Assembly (NCBI RefSeq): GCF_000004195.4
Contig: NC_030681.2
Span: 135,873,506-135,937,505 of the forward strand
DNA length: 64,000 nucleotides
Direction of reading: 5' to 3'
Source of the DNA: Xenopus tropicalis
Taxonomy: Eukaryota; Chordata; Amphibia; Anura; Pipidae
The notes beneath the pieces were generated by a model. The model did not search any database and had not been told where the DNA came from. It saw only the letters and a list, made by a program, of their open reading frames with translations. Positions 1 through 10,983 of the stretch are shown in pieces. Made by a program: the position numbers and the translations under genes. Positions within the stretch are counted from its first letter, which is position 1. Each line of letters starts with the position of its first letter.

Positions 1-353
1 GTTTGTTAATTAAGTAACGATTCATCAAAGTAATTTCGCATGCGTTACTACTCGTGTCGCATGAGCAAAAATCACAATTATCGCAAAGTGTTATGTCCAT
101 CGCATTGCGATAATTATCTAATAGAAATAATACTAACGCATAATTCACAGACATATTTTATTATTGCAATAATTTGTGCTAATATTAACACCTACTAGGA
201 GAGGGCGTTCCTAAAAAAACATTGCGGTTCGTGAGCGTTTGGAAAGACAAGATGGAGTTTGCAGTCAGATTTTTGTTAGATTGTGAAGAAGAGAATCAAG
301 TATGTGTTTGCCCTAGAGGGATACATCCTCGAGTTTTCAGGGAACCTGTCATT

Positions 354-1274
354 AGAGATGTAGCGAACCTCAAAAAAAAGTTCGCGAACCCGTTCGCGAA
401 CTTACGCCAAAAAGTGCGAAAGTTCGCGAACTTTGCGAACCCCATAGACTTCAATGGGAAGGCGAACTTTAAAGTGATACTGACACCAGAAATTAAACCT
501 TTTTTATAACATTGTCATAACATTGCCTTTGCATGCTATTTATAATTTTGCCATAAAAGTATTTGTCCAAGCTTTTACATTCCCTATCTGATCCCCCATG
601 TTCCTCTATGAGGGGGCGGCCATATTTGTCCAGCAGGGGGCCGTTAGCATTAGAAGCTGTAACTGTCAGGCTGAGAAGGGACAGTCAGGTTGGCAAAACA
701 GTCAGGTTTTGGGATTTCAAGTAACAATTACTTACAAAAGCAAACCTATCAGCAAAAAATAATCAACATGACCTATAGGCAACTTTTTATGTAGATTCAT
801 ATTTTAAAAAGTTGTTTTTTCGTGTCAGTATCACTTTAAAACCTAGAAAACCCATTTCTGGCCAGAAAACTGATTTTAAAGTTGTTTAAAGGGTGCCACG
901 ACCTGGACAGTGACATGCAGGAGGGGGATCAAGCAAAAATTTCTCTGAAAAATACGTTGTTGACACAGCGTTGCACAAATACGCAAGCTATTCCTATGTA
1001 TACGCAAAGGCAGCTGGCAGACCTAGCGGAAATACGCTGCGTTTTTTGCTATTTCACACTTTTAGCACCATGGAAACGGGATTTGCTTACACCAGTACTA
1101 GGCTGAAAAACGTCATGTGTGGCTTGTGCGGCGTTTTTAGGCCGAGAAAAAACGCAGCGAAAAAACGCAGCGGAAAAACGCCTAAGGCGAACCCAAATTG
1201 CGAACATTGCGAAAAGTTCGCGAACTTGCGAACTTGCAAACACCCGATGTTCGCGCGAATTACCTACATCTCTA
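354..1274. mobile_element. MITE (family B, AGAGATGTAGCGAAC ends), 9-bp target duplication
   Basis: The termini are AGAGATGTAGCGAAC and TACATCTCTA. The 9-bp direct repeat CCTGTCATT lies at 345-353 and 1275-1283. The related locus near 3944-3960 shows the uninterrupted arrangement. The interior is rich in TTCGCGAAC palindromes. Two more copies of the family are at 16481-16994 and 34344-34996. A 9-bp duplication with long inverted ends fits a Mutator-like superfamily, but that assignment is inference. A further MITE sits inside at 473-835. Confidence 0.75.
473..835. mobile_element. MITE with TTAA target duplication nested in family B copy
   Basis: Inverted ends AGTGATACTGACAC and GTGTCAGTATCACT are flanked by TTAA at 469-472 and 836-839. 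Family B copies elsewhere (for example around 34440) read straight through as AACTTTAAAACCTAG, which is the empty site. A TTAA target suggests a piggyBac or Kolobok type. No ORF is present. Confidence 0.75.
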
Positions 1275-1395
1275 CCTGTCATTTTCAGAATGGTAGTTTT
1301 AAGAAAGTAACGGTTACCTGCATAATATCGTGCGCTAATATCCCATGCTATGAAATAACGCATTTCGACCTCTTGTGAATCAGCCCCATAATCAT

Positions 1396-2420
1396 TAATT
1401 TTTCGATCTGCTTAATCTGAAAACTACGCTACAATTGTAACAATAATTGTCATAAAAATCACCCTAGTTTCCAGCCACAACAAATGTGGCACAAAGCAGT
1501 TTTTTTAAATGAAAGTTATTACTGGAAACAGCACCAGTAAAGTACAGATGATAAGGTATAATTATATTGAATGTGTTCTCTCCAAACATTTCCAATTATG
1601 ACTTATTCAGTCTGATCGGTTAGAAATGATCTGAATTTAAACCAGATTCTCTTCCCATCCAACAAGTCAGCGGCATTCAATCTATCATGTTGATTTGCAC
1701 GTGAGCTTTAGAAACAGCAAATCAATACTTCAGTGGTGACAAACTGTGTATCCACAATTACTTGGGGGATTTGTTAGAAGGATTTATTTTACAAAATGAT
1801 GTTCTTATATGCTTAGCCATAAAAGGAAGAATATCACATAAAGCAGGTGATTTTGTTACCACTCTGCTGACGCTTTTTTTCCTCCGTTAACTACAATTAA
1901 CCCACCATTAATTTGCTCATTAACTGAACAACCAGGCAGCTGTTATTTTTAGTCAGGTTAAGGATGAAGTAATTGTCAGAGCACTTTCATTCCTGAGGTT
2001 CTCAATGGTTGATTGCACAGCCGAATGCAAATATCACCAGGGTGATGGACAAGTGTTTGTTAGACAGTCTCTCCATAAACACAAACACCTTGTAAATAAA
2101 CACAGTTAGCAACATAAAAAATGTTATTTGTGCTATATTTATGTTTATGTTTGTTCTTCATTTTATGGTCTTTGTACAATGTAAATGAAGCTTAATGTGT
2201 CTTTAGTATCAAACTATGACCCCAAGAGGGTATGACCCCCCCATTCCATTGTTCTTTTGTTTTTTTAAATGTTTGTCTTTGAATACCTGCTAAGCACAAT
2301 ACACACTATGAAAAAAAACACTGGGGTACTATTTCAATAAGCAAGACAGCTGTTTTTGAGATAAAAAATATGTTATTTATTCCTTAATTTCCCTTGAAAT
2401 CCAAGTAAACACTTGTTAAA
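1396..2420. other. No gene or repeat recognised
   Basis: This is AT-rich sequence with no ORF of note on either strand and no inverted repeat I could pair. Nothing here supports an annotation. Confidence 0.5.
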
Positions 2421-2608
2421 ATTATCCTCAATATGCTGAATGCAAATATGTGTGAGTGTGTGCAATCAAGGCACTCATACATGCAGAATGATGCTGAATG
2501 GTGGGTAACCCCTGAACAAGTTGGAATCTAAGGTGCTTTAGAGCCCTGTATCTCCTGGCTCAGACATTAGAATCCTACCTAATGTATATTCAATGTATAT
2601 TCATACAT

Positions 2609-3141
2609 TAGGGGGCTGATTTACTAAGACACGATTTCGAATCTGAATTGGAAAAATTCTGATTGGAAACGAACATTTTGTGACTTTTTCGTATTTTTTG
2701 CGATTTTTTTGGCGTCTTTACGATTTTTGCGTAAAAACGCGAGTTTTTCGGCGTCTTTACGATTTTTGCGTAAAAACGCGAGTTTTTTGGCGTCTTTACG
2801 AAAGTTGAGCAAAGTCGCGATTTTTTCGTAGCGTTAACACTTGCGCGCAAAGTCGCGCCTTTTTCGTAGCGTTAAAACTTAAAAGGCGGGACGTTTCGCG
2901 CAAGTTTTAACGCTACGAAAAAAATCGCGACTTTGCGCAACTTTCGTAAAGCCGCCGAAAAACTCGCGTTTTTACGCAAAAATCGTAAAGACGCCGAAAA
3001 ACTCGCGTTTTACGCAAAAATCGTAAAGACGCCGAAAAAAAACGCAAAAAATACGAAAAAGTCGCAAAATTACCGATCATTACGAAAAAAACGCAATCGG
3101 ACGCATTCGGCCCGTTCGTGGGTAAGTAAATGTGCCCCTAG
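2609..3141. mobile_element. Foldback MITE (family C) with 39-bp internal repeats
   Basis: The ends GGGGCTGATTTACTAAG and TAAGTAAATGTGCCCC are imperfect inverted repeats. Each half contains tandem copies of a 39-bp unit with the core GGCGTCTTTACGATTTTTGC (starts near 2711, 2750 and 2789). The two halves are mutual reverse complements, so the whole element can fold into one hairpin. Relatives are at 55584-55966 and 63455 onward. The short ORFs here are translations of the repeat. Confidence 0.75.
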
Positions 3142-3331
3142 GTATTATTATTATTATTATTATTAACATTTATTTATAAAGCGCCAACATATTCCGCAGC
3201 GCTGTACAATAAGTGGGTTACATACATTGGACATACAGAGTAACATATAAAGCAATCAATAACTGATACAAGAGGAGAAGAGGGCCCTGCCCAAAAGAGC
3301 TTACAATCTACAAAGAGCTTACAATCTACAA
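3141..3331 (-). repeat. L2/CR1-like LINE 3' end with (TTA)n tail
   Basis: Read on the - strand it runs GATTGTAAGCTCTTTTGGG, a middle section, TGTACAGCGCTGCGGAATATG, and then GCGCTTTATAAATAAATG followed by a TAA-type microsatellite (3144-3165). A near-identical copy is at 37073-37243. The layout matches the 3' ends of L2/CR1-type LINEs or SINEs derived from them. The family call is from memory of such tails. Confidence 0.65.
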
Positions 3332-3540
3332 GTTAGGATTCTAATGTCTGAGCCAGGAGATACAGGGCTCTAAAGCACCTTAGATTCCAACTTGTTCAGG
3401 GGTTACCCACCATTCAACACCATTCTGCATGTATGAGTGCCTTGATTGCACACACTCACACATATTTGCATTTAGCACATTGAGTGAATAGAATGTCCCA
3501 AAACCTAAGCACCTTTCCCCATTTGTAATAAAAGACACTA

Positions 3541-4164
3541 TGGGGCCGATTCACTAAAGGTCGTTAACGCTAATTGCATAGTTTTTTTGCATTAAAAAGT
3601 GTGCGATAAATAAGTACCAATTCATCAAAGTAACTTCGCATGCGTTATCACTCATATCGCATGTGCAAAAAACCCCGCATTATCGCAAAGCGTTATTTTT
3701 AACGCATTGCGGTAATTATAGCATAGAAATAATACTAACACATGATTCACAAACACATATGAAGCGTTAAAAGCATAAAATGTGGCGATAATTACTGTGA
3801 AACTTAACGCCTCCCAGGAGTAGGCGTTACTATACAAAATTGCAGCTGGTGATTGGCTGTGGTGACAAGATGGAGTTTGCAGTCAGATTTTTTCAAGTAT
3901 GTGATTGCCCTAGAGTGATGCATGCTTGTGTTTTCTGGGAAATGGTAATTTTCAGAACAGTAGTTTTCAGAAAGTAACTGCTACGTGCGTAATAGTGTGC
4001 GCTAATATCAAGTGCAGCGAAAAATATTGCACACAGCGGAAATTCAGATAAGTGTCCTTTTAGTGAATCGATCGTTAACTTGCAAAAAATAAGAAGTGAT
4101 AATATGTTTAATGCATGCTATAAATAACGCTCGTTTTTTCTATCTTTAGTGAATCGGCCCCTAT
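3541..4164. mobile_element. Palindromic MITE (family A), intact
   Basis: The terminal inverted repeats are GGGGCCGATTCACTAAAG and CTTTAGTGAATCGGCCCC. Flanks on both sides read TA(T), consistent with a TA duplication. There is no coding capacity. It is the intact reference for the broken copy at the window start. Confidence 0.8.
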
Positions 4165-4710
4165 GTTTGCCTAGGAGCAGTAACCTATAGCAACCAAGAA
4201 GATGTTAGCTTTTAAACAGGTGACTAGTAAATACTGTACTGGTTGTTATAGGCTACTACTCTTGGGCAAACTTAGCGTGTTTTATTTCATAACCCCCTCA
4301 ATATCTGAGATGAATAGGCATATCTCCAGTTTAACTTTATCTTCATTCTAAGTACCACCATGGGTGATTGCAGCCTAGTGTTAAATAAGCAGTGCTGATG
4401 ACCTATTAATACATCTTGCAGATAAAGTCTCTTATCTTCCAGTTCTCTTGAGCATAGCGGAAGAATGTGGTTTCTAAAATGAATCAATCCCTGCCTACTC
4501 TAGCCATTGCTTACGGTTTCCCACTTCTGCCTTTTGATTCTATTGCTTTTCTGAATTATGACCATTTTGTAATATTTTTAACTAGTTTCCTAGGTGGCTT
4601 TCCATATCTGGGCTTGCAAGCATTTTTAAGATGGTGCTCCTTCCAATGTCCTTTACACCCTAGAAAATGTTCCTGTCCCACATGCCAGTGTAGGCATTGG
4701 TCTGTACAAT

Positions 4711-5134
4711 AAGGGGTATATATATCATGCTGTGTAAAAAGTGGAGTAAAACATTTCCAGCAATGTTTCTCATAGCAACCAATCAGATGCTTTGCTTTGG
4801 TTTTCTAACTGTTAAAATCTAATTACTGATTGGTTGCCCTGGGCAACATCACCTGTAATGCTTCACTTCATTTTTTACACAGCATGATAAATATACCCCG
4901 CATTTATTATGCTGTGTAAAACTAATTCGCAGAAAAAAGCTGCCAAAAATAAATTGAAAAGATCGCCATCTGAACGCCGGATATTACGCCATTATTTTCC
5001 ATAAGTTCTGGTGGAAGAAAAAACGCGTAAAACAATTTTACACCGTTTCTACGCCATTTTTACACGGCAAAGCCTGGCGATGTGTGGCAAATTTTCTCGC
5101 TGTTTTTTACACAGCATAATAAATATGCCCCTAA
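4711..5134. mobile_element. Composite of two related palindromic MITEs (GCTGTGTAAAAAGTGGAG type)
   Basis: The first unit (4711-4900) folds on TTATCATGCTGTGTAAAAA-type ends around an ATAGCAACCAATCAGATGC / GATTGGTTGCC stem. A second unit (4900-5134) has similar ends and a different middle. The same family recurs alone at 47405-47597. Confidence 0.65.
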
Positions 5135-5510
5135 GTGTATTTTCTTTGGTGCTGCACATTTGAATCACCTAAATTGTTATTTTCTCATAAATATCAACAA
5201 TAGTTGATTGGGCTTATGTATTATCCCAGTATTTAATTGTATACACTGATTACATTAGGTAAATATCCACAAATATTGATGAAGTGACACAGATACAGTT
5301 AATGTTTGTGTGGACAGTGGCTATACAGTTGTGGGATAAGTATGACAAGTGCGTTTTTGTAAAGCCATGTTTAATTTCAATATAGTGTTTCCTGTTATTT
5401 CCCTAAATCCAAAAACAGTATGTAATTGAAGTTTCATAAAGCTCCAATAAAGTCTTTATGAAGCTTCATTATTGATTAACACTCGTCTTAGAAATATGCC
5501 CCTAAACATG
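5135..5510. other. No gene recognised
   Basis: AT-rich sequence without an ORF. A short match to MITE ends (AAATATGCCCCTAA) lies near 5491. Nothing else is visible. Confidence 0.4.
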
Positions 5511-6027
5511 GCCAGCTTCCATAGAGCCCATTATAAGCAAATAATTCAAATTTTTTTTAAAAAAAATTGTTTTCTTGTAATAATAAAACAGTACCTTGTT
5601 TTTGATGGTAACTAAGCTGCATGAATCCATATTGGTGCCAAAACAACCATTTTGGGTTTATTTAATTTTTAATTAACTCACTTAGGGCTCTGGCACATGG
5701 GGAGTACACCTGTTCACGGGCCACTAATCTCCCCGGATTGCCATCCCACCAGTGAAAATGTAAATCGCCGGTGGGATGGCATACGCGGCAACTTCTTTCA
5801 GTGAAAAAAGAAGTGAAATCGTGCCGCTGCATATGCCATCCCACCGGCGATTTACATTTTCGCCGGTGGGATGGCAATCCGGGGAGATTAGTGGTCCACG
5901 AACAGGGAGATTTGTCGCGGGCGACTAATCTCCCCGTGTGCCAGAGCCCTTAAGGTCTGGTGATCCAAATGATCCCTTATCTGGAAAACCCCAGGTCCCA
6001 AGCATTTCATATTAGATCCTATACCTG
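5511..6027 (-). mobile_element. CAGGTATGGG MITE, left-truncated copy with a nested MITE
   Basis: The order of blocks (CATAGAGCCCATTATAAGC, GTAATAATAAAACAGTACC, then GTGATCCAAATGATCCCTTATC and CCTATACCTG at the right end) matches the family that carries the 113-bp arrays. This copy holds the unit region once. It is interrupted at 5684/5950 by a palindromic MITE. Confidence 0.65.
5685..5949. mobile_element. Palindromic MITE, PIF/Harbinger-like (TTA duplication)
   Basis: The ends are GGGCTCTGGCACATGGGGAG and its imperfect complement ending GTGTGCCAGAGCCC. TTA lies at 5682-5684 and 5950-5952. Internal GGTGGGATGGC blocks pair with each other, so the whole element folds. A 3-bp TTA duplication with G-rich ends fits PIF/Harbinger; this is inference because no transposase is present. 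A second copy is at 7013-7337. Confidence 0.75.
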
Positions 6028-6029
6028 TA

Positions 6030-6625
6030 TTATTATTATTATTAGATGTTAGCTTTTCACAGGGATCTGCTACTTGCTGATTGGTTGCTATAGGTGAGTG
6101 AATAGACCAGGACAAACTTTGCACCATTTATTGCGAAACCCCCAAGGACAGAAATAGAAGAACAAACATGCAGCTACTGTAGATCATAGCCAGAAAAGGT
6201 AACGATTAAGGGAAGAGCACAGGAAGAATCTGACCTGCAGATTTCTTTGACTGTTACCTTTCCTGCATCTGGCCCAGTAAGGTTGAGGATGGATATGTTG
6301 GATTGAATGAAAAATAGGATATGTTTGCAAAGATAGTGTCTCCTGTGGGGCGACATAAGTTCTCAGTGAACCAATCTAAGGGTCTTAGATAAGGCATGTC
6401 CAGACAATGGTTTGGGGGCAGATTTATGATTGTTCAAGCCCACTCGGAGAAAAATAGAAAAATACAATGAATTGTTATTGAGTTATTTCATCCGAAAACC
6501 CATGCAAGTTCTATAACTCATGCAGGGTTTCCTTTATGATTGTAAAGGTTTGAGTCCACCTGAATAATAAAGAGGTATATCTGGGACCCCCCCTCCCATC
6601 ACTACCACTACACAAATTTTGTGTG
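6030..6625. other. No gene recognised
   Basis: The sequence contains a short (ATT)n tract near 6031-6044 and MITE-like CTTGCTGATTGGTTGCTATAG near 6073. There is no supported ORF and no clear element boundary. Confidence 0.4.
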
Positions 6626-6705
6626 CTGCCAAACTGAGCCTCCTGTAGTCTGCCAGTCTACATAATGGCTACCAAAGAGCCAATCACAGCCCATATTTGG
6701 ATCTT

Positions 6706-7457
6706 GTTTTTTTTTGTATTCCAAATCTCTTTTATTGATGTTCATTTATATAACATTCCACATACAATATCCTGTTGCTTATCATATCGAATGATATTAT
6801 TGTTATTATTTTATTTTCCCACATAATTTTCACTCATATAATAAGGATTGTAATTTTAGGAACAAATGCAAAAGGAGAAGAGTATGAGTACATTATCAGG
6901 TAAGTAACTTAAAGTGCCATAAAATGCTTTCTTTGTTTAAGTTAAAACTATCCTATCTGTTGACACTGTGTTTGCTGTGTTAATGACAAGGAAGATGTAA
7001 TCTCCTCCATTAGGGCTCTGGCACACGGGGAGATTAGTCGCCCGCGACAAAACTCCCTGTTCGCGGGCAACTAATCTCCCAGAGTTGCCATCACCTGCCA
7101 TCCCACCGACGAAAATTAAGTTGCCGGTGGGATGGCACACGCGGCGGCGCGATTTCGGCAAATCGCCGAAAATGCCTTGCGAGGCAACTTCGGCGATTTG
7201 CCGAAATCGCCTGCGCAGCGTGTACCATCCCACCGGCGACTTACATGTTCGCCGGTGGGATGGTAGTTCGGGGAGATTAGTCGCCCGTGACAAGGGAGAT
7301 TTGTTGCGGGCGACTAATCTCCCCGTGTGCCAGAGCCTTAGGTATATTTTGTTCACACTTATCCATTCCTCTATTGTGGGGGGGGTTAATATCACTCCAT
7401 TTCCTTGGAATAAGGTTTTTTGCTGCTAGTACCAATTGTATAAGGAGGCTTCTTTTC
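6706..7457 (-). mobile_element. 5'-truncated LINE insertion with 9-bp target duplication
   Basis: A T run at the left end (a poly(A) tail read on the - strand) and the direct repeat TTGGATCTT at 6697-6705 and 7458-7466 mark insertion by target-primed reverse transcription. The body has no long ORF. It later received the palindromic MITE at 7013-7337. The L1-like assignment rests only on the tail and truncation. Confidence 0.6.
7013..7337. mobile_element. Palindromic MITE, PIF/Harbinger-like (TTA duplication), second copy
   Basis: Ends GGGCTCTGGCACACGGGGAG and GTGTGCCAGAGCC are flanked by TTA at 7010-7012 and 7338-7340. Internal arms around GGCGATTTGCCGAAATCGCC pair perfectly. It shares GGTGGGATGGCA blocks with the copy at 5685-5949. 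Antisense ORFs here are artefacts of the GC-rich arms. Confidence 0.75.
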
Positions 7458-7514
7458 TTGGATCTTTTTTTATGCTTGTGTTGATCCCCAACTGTTTTTA
7501 CATTTGAATGTTGC

Positions 7515-8440
7515 TACGAGGACGCTATTATAAATGAACTGTTAAGATATAGAGTAAAGGTTGGATCATTAAACATCCACAGTGTGACCCAATAGTGGAG
7601 ATTAGGTGGAAGCAAAGAGCTATGTGAATAACAAGTGCTGTATACAATGCTCACAAAAAGAGTCAGAGATTTTACTGAAAAACATACATTACTCCAAACA
7701 GCCTTAGCACTAAAGACAACTGATCCAATTCAATAAACAGTTCTGCTGTATCTTAGATTTTTGCCAGAAAATAAAAATGTTTAAATAAATATTTATGAGC
7801 CTTTCAGAATGATCCTTCCCGTAGGAACAAGAATTTCGGCCGTAGTTCTCTCTTAGTATTCCCCCGAACAATATGACACATATCATGCTAATAAATACAA
7901 CTCATTTGGCAAATGTTTGCTCTCACTAAGGCTGCCCTTGGCCTCCTCTGACAGCTCGTGGGTCTCCGGCTGCGGTTGTGCAAGTGATGGATAGCGAGAT
8001 GCTGGAGGTCCTACATTTAAACTTTTCCTAAACCCTCCATCTCTGTGGCGAAGCAAAAGAAATATTTTAATTGCGTTTGTTCTCCCACAAGAACTAAAAA
8101 CATTCTAGGAAACCTAAAACCTCGACAAGACTGGCCTCAAACTACCAGGGAGAATTTTTCAATTTCACAGATGATACAGCCACATTTAAACTGATCGCGT
8201 AACATTTAGACAGACGTCCCATTTAGGGAATACATCACTCAGCAAAATTGTAATGGTTATATGTATATGTACAGTAATGATTTCTGCACCAGAGGGTTAA
8301 TTGCAGAACAGGATCTTATCCAAGATACATGTATGTAACATAGATATATATCTACTGTATGCCCTGTATATATGTTATAAATATTAAACCTAAATGAAGA
8401 CAAATCATTTTTAATAGGTTGACCCAAAGGGTATGATGTA
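7515..8440. other. Apparently single-copy noncoding sequence
   Basis: No ORF, inverted repeat or known tail was seen. The 7790-8130 part is less repetitive-looking and more GC-balanced than its surroundings and could be conserved noncoding DNA, but the sequence alone cannot show that. Confidence 0.3.
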
Positions 8441-8444
8441 AGGT

Positions 8445-8590
8445 GCAAAGTTTTCTAGTAACCCATAGCAACCAATCAGCAGATTATATTTACTGGTCAG
8501 CTGGTCAACCAACATCTTATTGGTTGCTGTGAGTTACTGGACCTGGGAAAACATTGTCTTTCAATTAATTTTTAATTGAATTGAATTTAC
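8445..8590. mobile_element. Short foldback MITE fragment
   Basis: AGTAACCCATAGCAACCAATCAGCAG pairs with the later TATTGGTTGCTGTGAGTTACT. This hairpin core resembles those in other frog MITEs of this window (4711-5134, 38813-38968). Outer ends are unclear. Confidence 0.45.
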
Positions 8591-9138
8591 CCTGCAAGAC
8601 TTTACCTTTTCTTCCATGTTTAGTCCTATGCTGACTTGAGCAACTTAATTGACTGCCATGTTCTTGATATTGTTTTCACTCGTTGCATAATTCATCTGTC
8701 TAATTTAATTGTCTAAGGGGTGCAAGCTAATCAAATAATGAGTTAATGTAATAGAACCATCTTGCAGTCATCTTGTGCTCAATGGAACATTTGTTGACTA
8801 CAAAATGTATTTTCCTGTAAAAATAAGTGGTATAGCAGCCCTCAACTGCTTATGGATTTGACAATTTTTAAAAAAATCCAAAAGACTGTAATAGAACTTC
8901 TGAAATGTAATACTATCAGCTATAAAAGTAGACAGCTATATAGCAGCCAGTCTGCAATTCTAAAAATATATTTTTTTAAAAGCATCTTGTGTATGTCAAA
9001 GGGACAATATAACCTCAACACGGCACAATTGGTTTAGTACAAGATTTTAATGTACCCAGTAAACCCAGCACACACACATACCTATACTGACCTGTCTATA
9101 CATTTACATACATAAGCTACTGTATATATACCAACATC
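8591..9138. other. No gene recognised
   Basis: AT-rich sequence. The small ORF at 8852-9037 has no recognisable feature and is treated as chance. Confidence 0.4.
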
Positions 9139-9139
9139 A

Positions 9140-9662
9140 ATACTAACTGTAGGTATTAGTATCACAATAGCCTTGGATATTCTGCTTGTTCAAAAACTCA
9201 TCCAGGCCCCTCTTAAAGGCATTAACAGAATCTGCCATTACAGCATCACTAGGAAGGGCATTCCCCAACCTCACTGCCCTCACTGTGAGGAACCCCCTAC
9301 GCTGCTTCAAATGGAAGCTCCTTTCCTCTAATCTAAAGGGGTGACCTCTGGTGCGCTGATTGTTTTTATGGGAAAAAAAGAACATCCCCTATCTGCCTAT
9401 AATCCCCTCTAATGTACTTGTACAGAGTAATCATGTCCCCTCGCAAGCGCCTTTTTTCCAGTCAAAACAACCCCAACCCTGACAGTCTAACCTCATAGCT
9501 TAAATCTTCCATCCCCTTTACCAGTTTAGTTGCAGTCTCTGCACTCTCTCCAGCTCATTAATATCCTTCTTAAGGACTGGAGCCCAAAACTGCACTGCAT
9601 ACTCAAGGTGAGGCCTTACCAGGGACCTATAAAGAGGCAAAATTATGTTTTCATCCCTTGAG
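9140..9662 (-). pseudogene. Decayed CR1-like LINE ORF2 C-terminus
   Basis: Reading the - strand from 9662 down, one frame gives [24 protein letters not shown] residues followed by ELERVQRLQ. This is the conserved block at the C-terminal end of CR1/L2-type reverse transcriptase polyproteins. A shift then leads into the frame at 9385-9143, which has RTRGHPFRLEERSFHLKQRR, GNALPSDAVMADSVNAFKR and GLDEFLNKQ, the usual end of the protein. At least one frameshift separates the two blocks, and the upstream endonuclease and catalytic RT are absent, so it cannot be functional. It is a 5'-truncated old insertion on the - strand. The CR1 rather than L2 choice is tentative. Confidence 0.7.
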
Positions 9663-10890
9663 TCATGTCAAGAATAGTTCTTGATATGAAGAGTGCCATT
9701 ACTGTTCTATTTGGCTGGCCACACCCCAAAGAAATCATACTACACCCCTTAAAGGGGACACCCAAGAAATTGTTTCTTATGTTCTCTTCTGTTTTAGTCG
9801 AGCAAAATAGTCTTTACTTACATTATATACATTTTTTAAATCTTGTATCCTTCCATCTTGAAATTTACAATGACAGTGAACAGGTAGATGCCACTTTGTG
9901 GACACTTTTATTGAGGCAATCTTTGTATCCTCCCAATAATCTTGTGTATGCTCCAGAATTGGGGGGCTCTTGGCCCTGCACAAGCTACAGAGAGTGAGTA
10001 GAGTGGGGGAATGTGAGGAGTGCTGTGACATCTAGGAAGTGCAGAATGGAAAACGATTGCTACGCCTGATGTATAGAGGCAGGAAACCAATATATGATTG
10101 ACAGCTGAGAGTTTTAAATGCCTTTATAACAGGTAAGAATGTTTATATAAAAAAAAAGAGTTTGGTTTTCATGTTTAATTTAGAAGGGACTTTTATTAAA
10201 CAGCATTTTATGAACGGGTGTCAGACCACCACCTTCCTGGATTCTTGTAGATATTTATTCAGCTTTAAACATTTCCATTAGGCACAACAACTGGAAAATA
10301 AAAATGCAGGTATATTGGCACCTAAAAAGAGGTGTAGGTAGCTTCTTAGACAAGCAACCTTTATGTCACCCTAAATGAATGCATTTTTTTTTCTTTCAGA
10401 AAATGAAGTAATAGCAGGAAAAAAAAACCAAGAGAGATCTGCTCAGAACTTTCCTCCTTTGACCTTCCTGCCCTGTAAATCACTGCCAATCTCTCGGGAT
10501 AAATTCAGTGTATTACATGCAAGGTAGCAGCAGTCTAACAAGGGAGAGAACAAAGGTAGGCAGGGGGCGATCATATAACTCATGTCACACTTGCATTGCA
10601 GCTGTCAGATCTCTCCTTGCATCCATTGTGATCCCTTCTCTACTCACTACAACACTCTTGTCCAAAGAGAGATTGATCATTACACTGGGAAATGTGTGAT
10701 TGCATTCCTTTTCAGTCCTTGATAGCCGCACTCCTAATACAGCAGAAGTGTTGATAACTAGTTCTCTGGTTGTTATAGTCAGAAGTGCCACTGCTGTTAG
10801 CAATCTATCCCTTTACTTCTCCATATCCAGCAAATAGGCATTTAAAAGTCAGTATCTTTCAATATGGTAAGAAGCAACTGCAGTAAAATT
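9663..10890. other. No gene recognised
   Basis: Several short ORFs (60-110 codons) occur on both strands, but none shows a domain, a signal peptide or exon-like borders. Some TTAAAGGGG-type MITE end sequence is present near 9750. Nothing firm can be annotated. Confidence 0.35.
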
Positions 10891-10983
10891 AGTCATTCCG
10901 ATAGTAATGACACAAAATGGGCCAAAAAAGAGTTTGTAATCTCAATAATAAAGCATGACAGACGTAAAAAATCATTAGGATTA

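Larger units (their letters stand above)
1..1392. mobile_element. Palindromic MITE (family A), partial at window edge, carrying two nested MITEs
   Basis: The sequence at 1-344 and 1284-1392 aligns with the intact copy at 3541-4164: both have the CATCAAAGTAA, CGCATGCGTTA and ATAGAAATAATACTAAC blocks and both end near GTGAATCxGCCCC. The left terminus lies outside the window. The copy is split at 353/1275 by another MITE. There is no coding capacity; the short ORF at 222-509 is incidental. Confidence 0.7.
2421..3489. repeat. Long inverted repeat, arms about 158 bp
   Basis: The left arm 2421-2579 is the reverse complement of the right arm 3333-3489, with only a few mismatches by eye. The spacer holds a MITE (2609-3141) and an L2-like 3' end (3141-3331). 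It may be a DNA transposon with long terminal inverted repeats, later invaded, or an inverted duplication. Confidence 0.75.
6627..7510. mobile_element. hAT-like MITE fragment split by a LINE insertion
   Basis: The blocks GAGCCTCCTGTAGTCTGCC (6639-6657) and TTGATCCCCAAC (around 7482) flank a 750-bp insertion. Both blocks occur in the same order in the uninterrupted copy at 32526-32806, which shows the pieces belong together. Confidence 0.55.

Noticed and set aside
6937..7429. ORFs of 152 and 114 codons over the palindromic MITE
   Set aside because: The GC-rich self-complementary arms lack stops by chance; the frames read the same hairpin in both directions.
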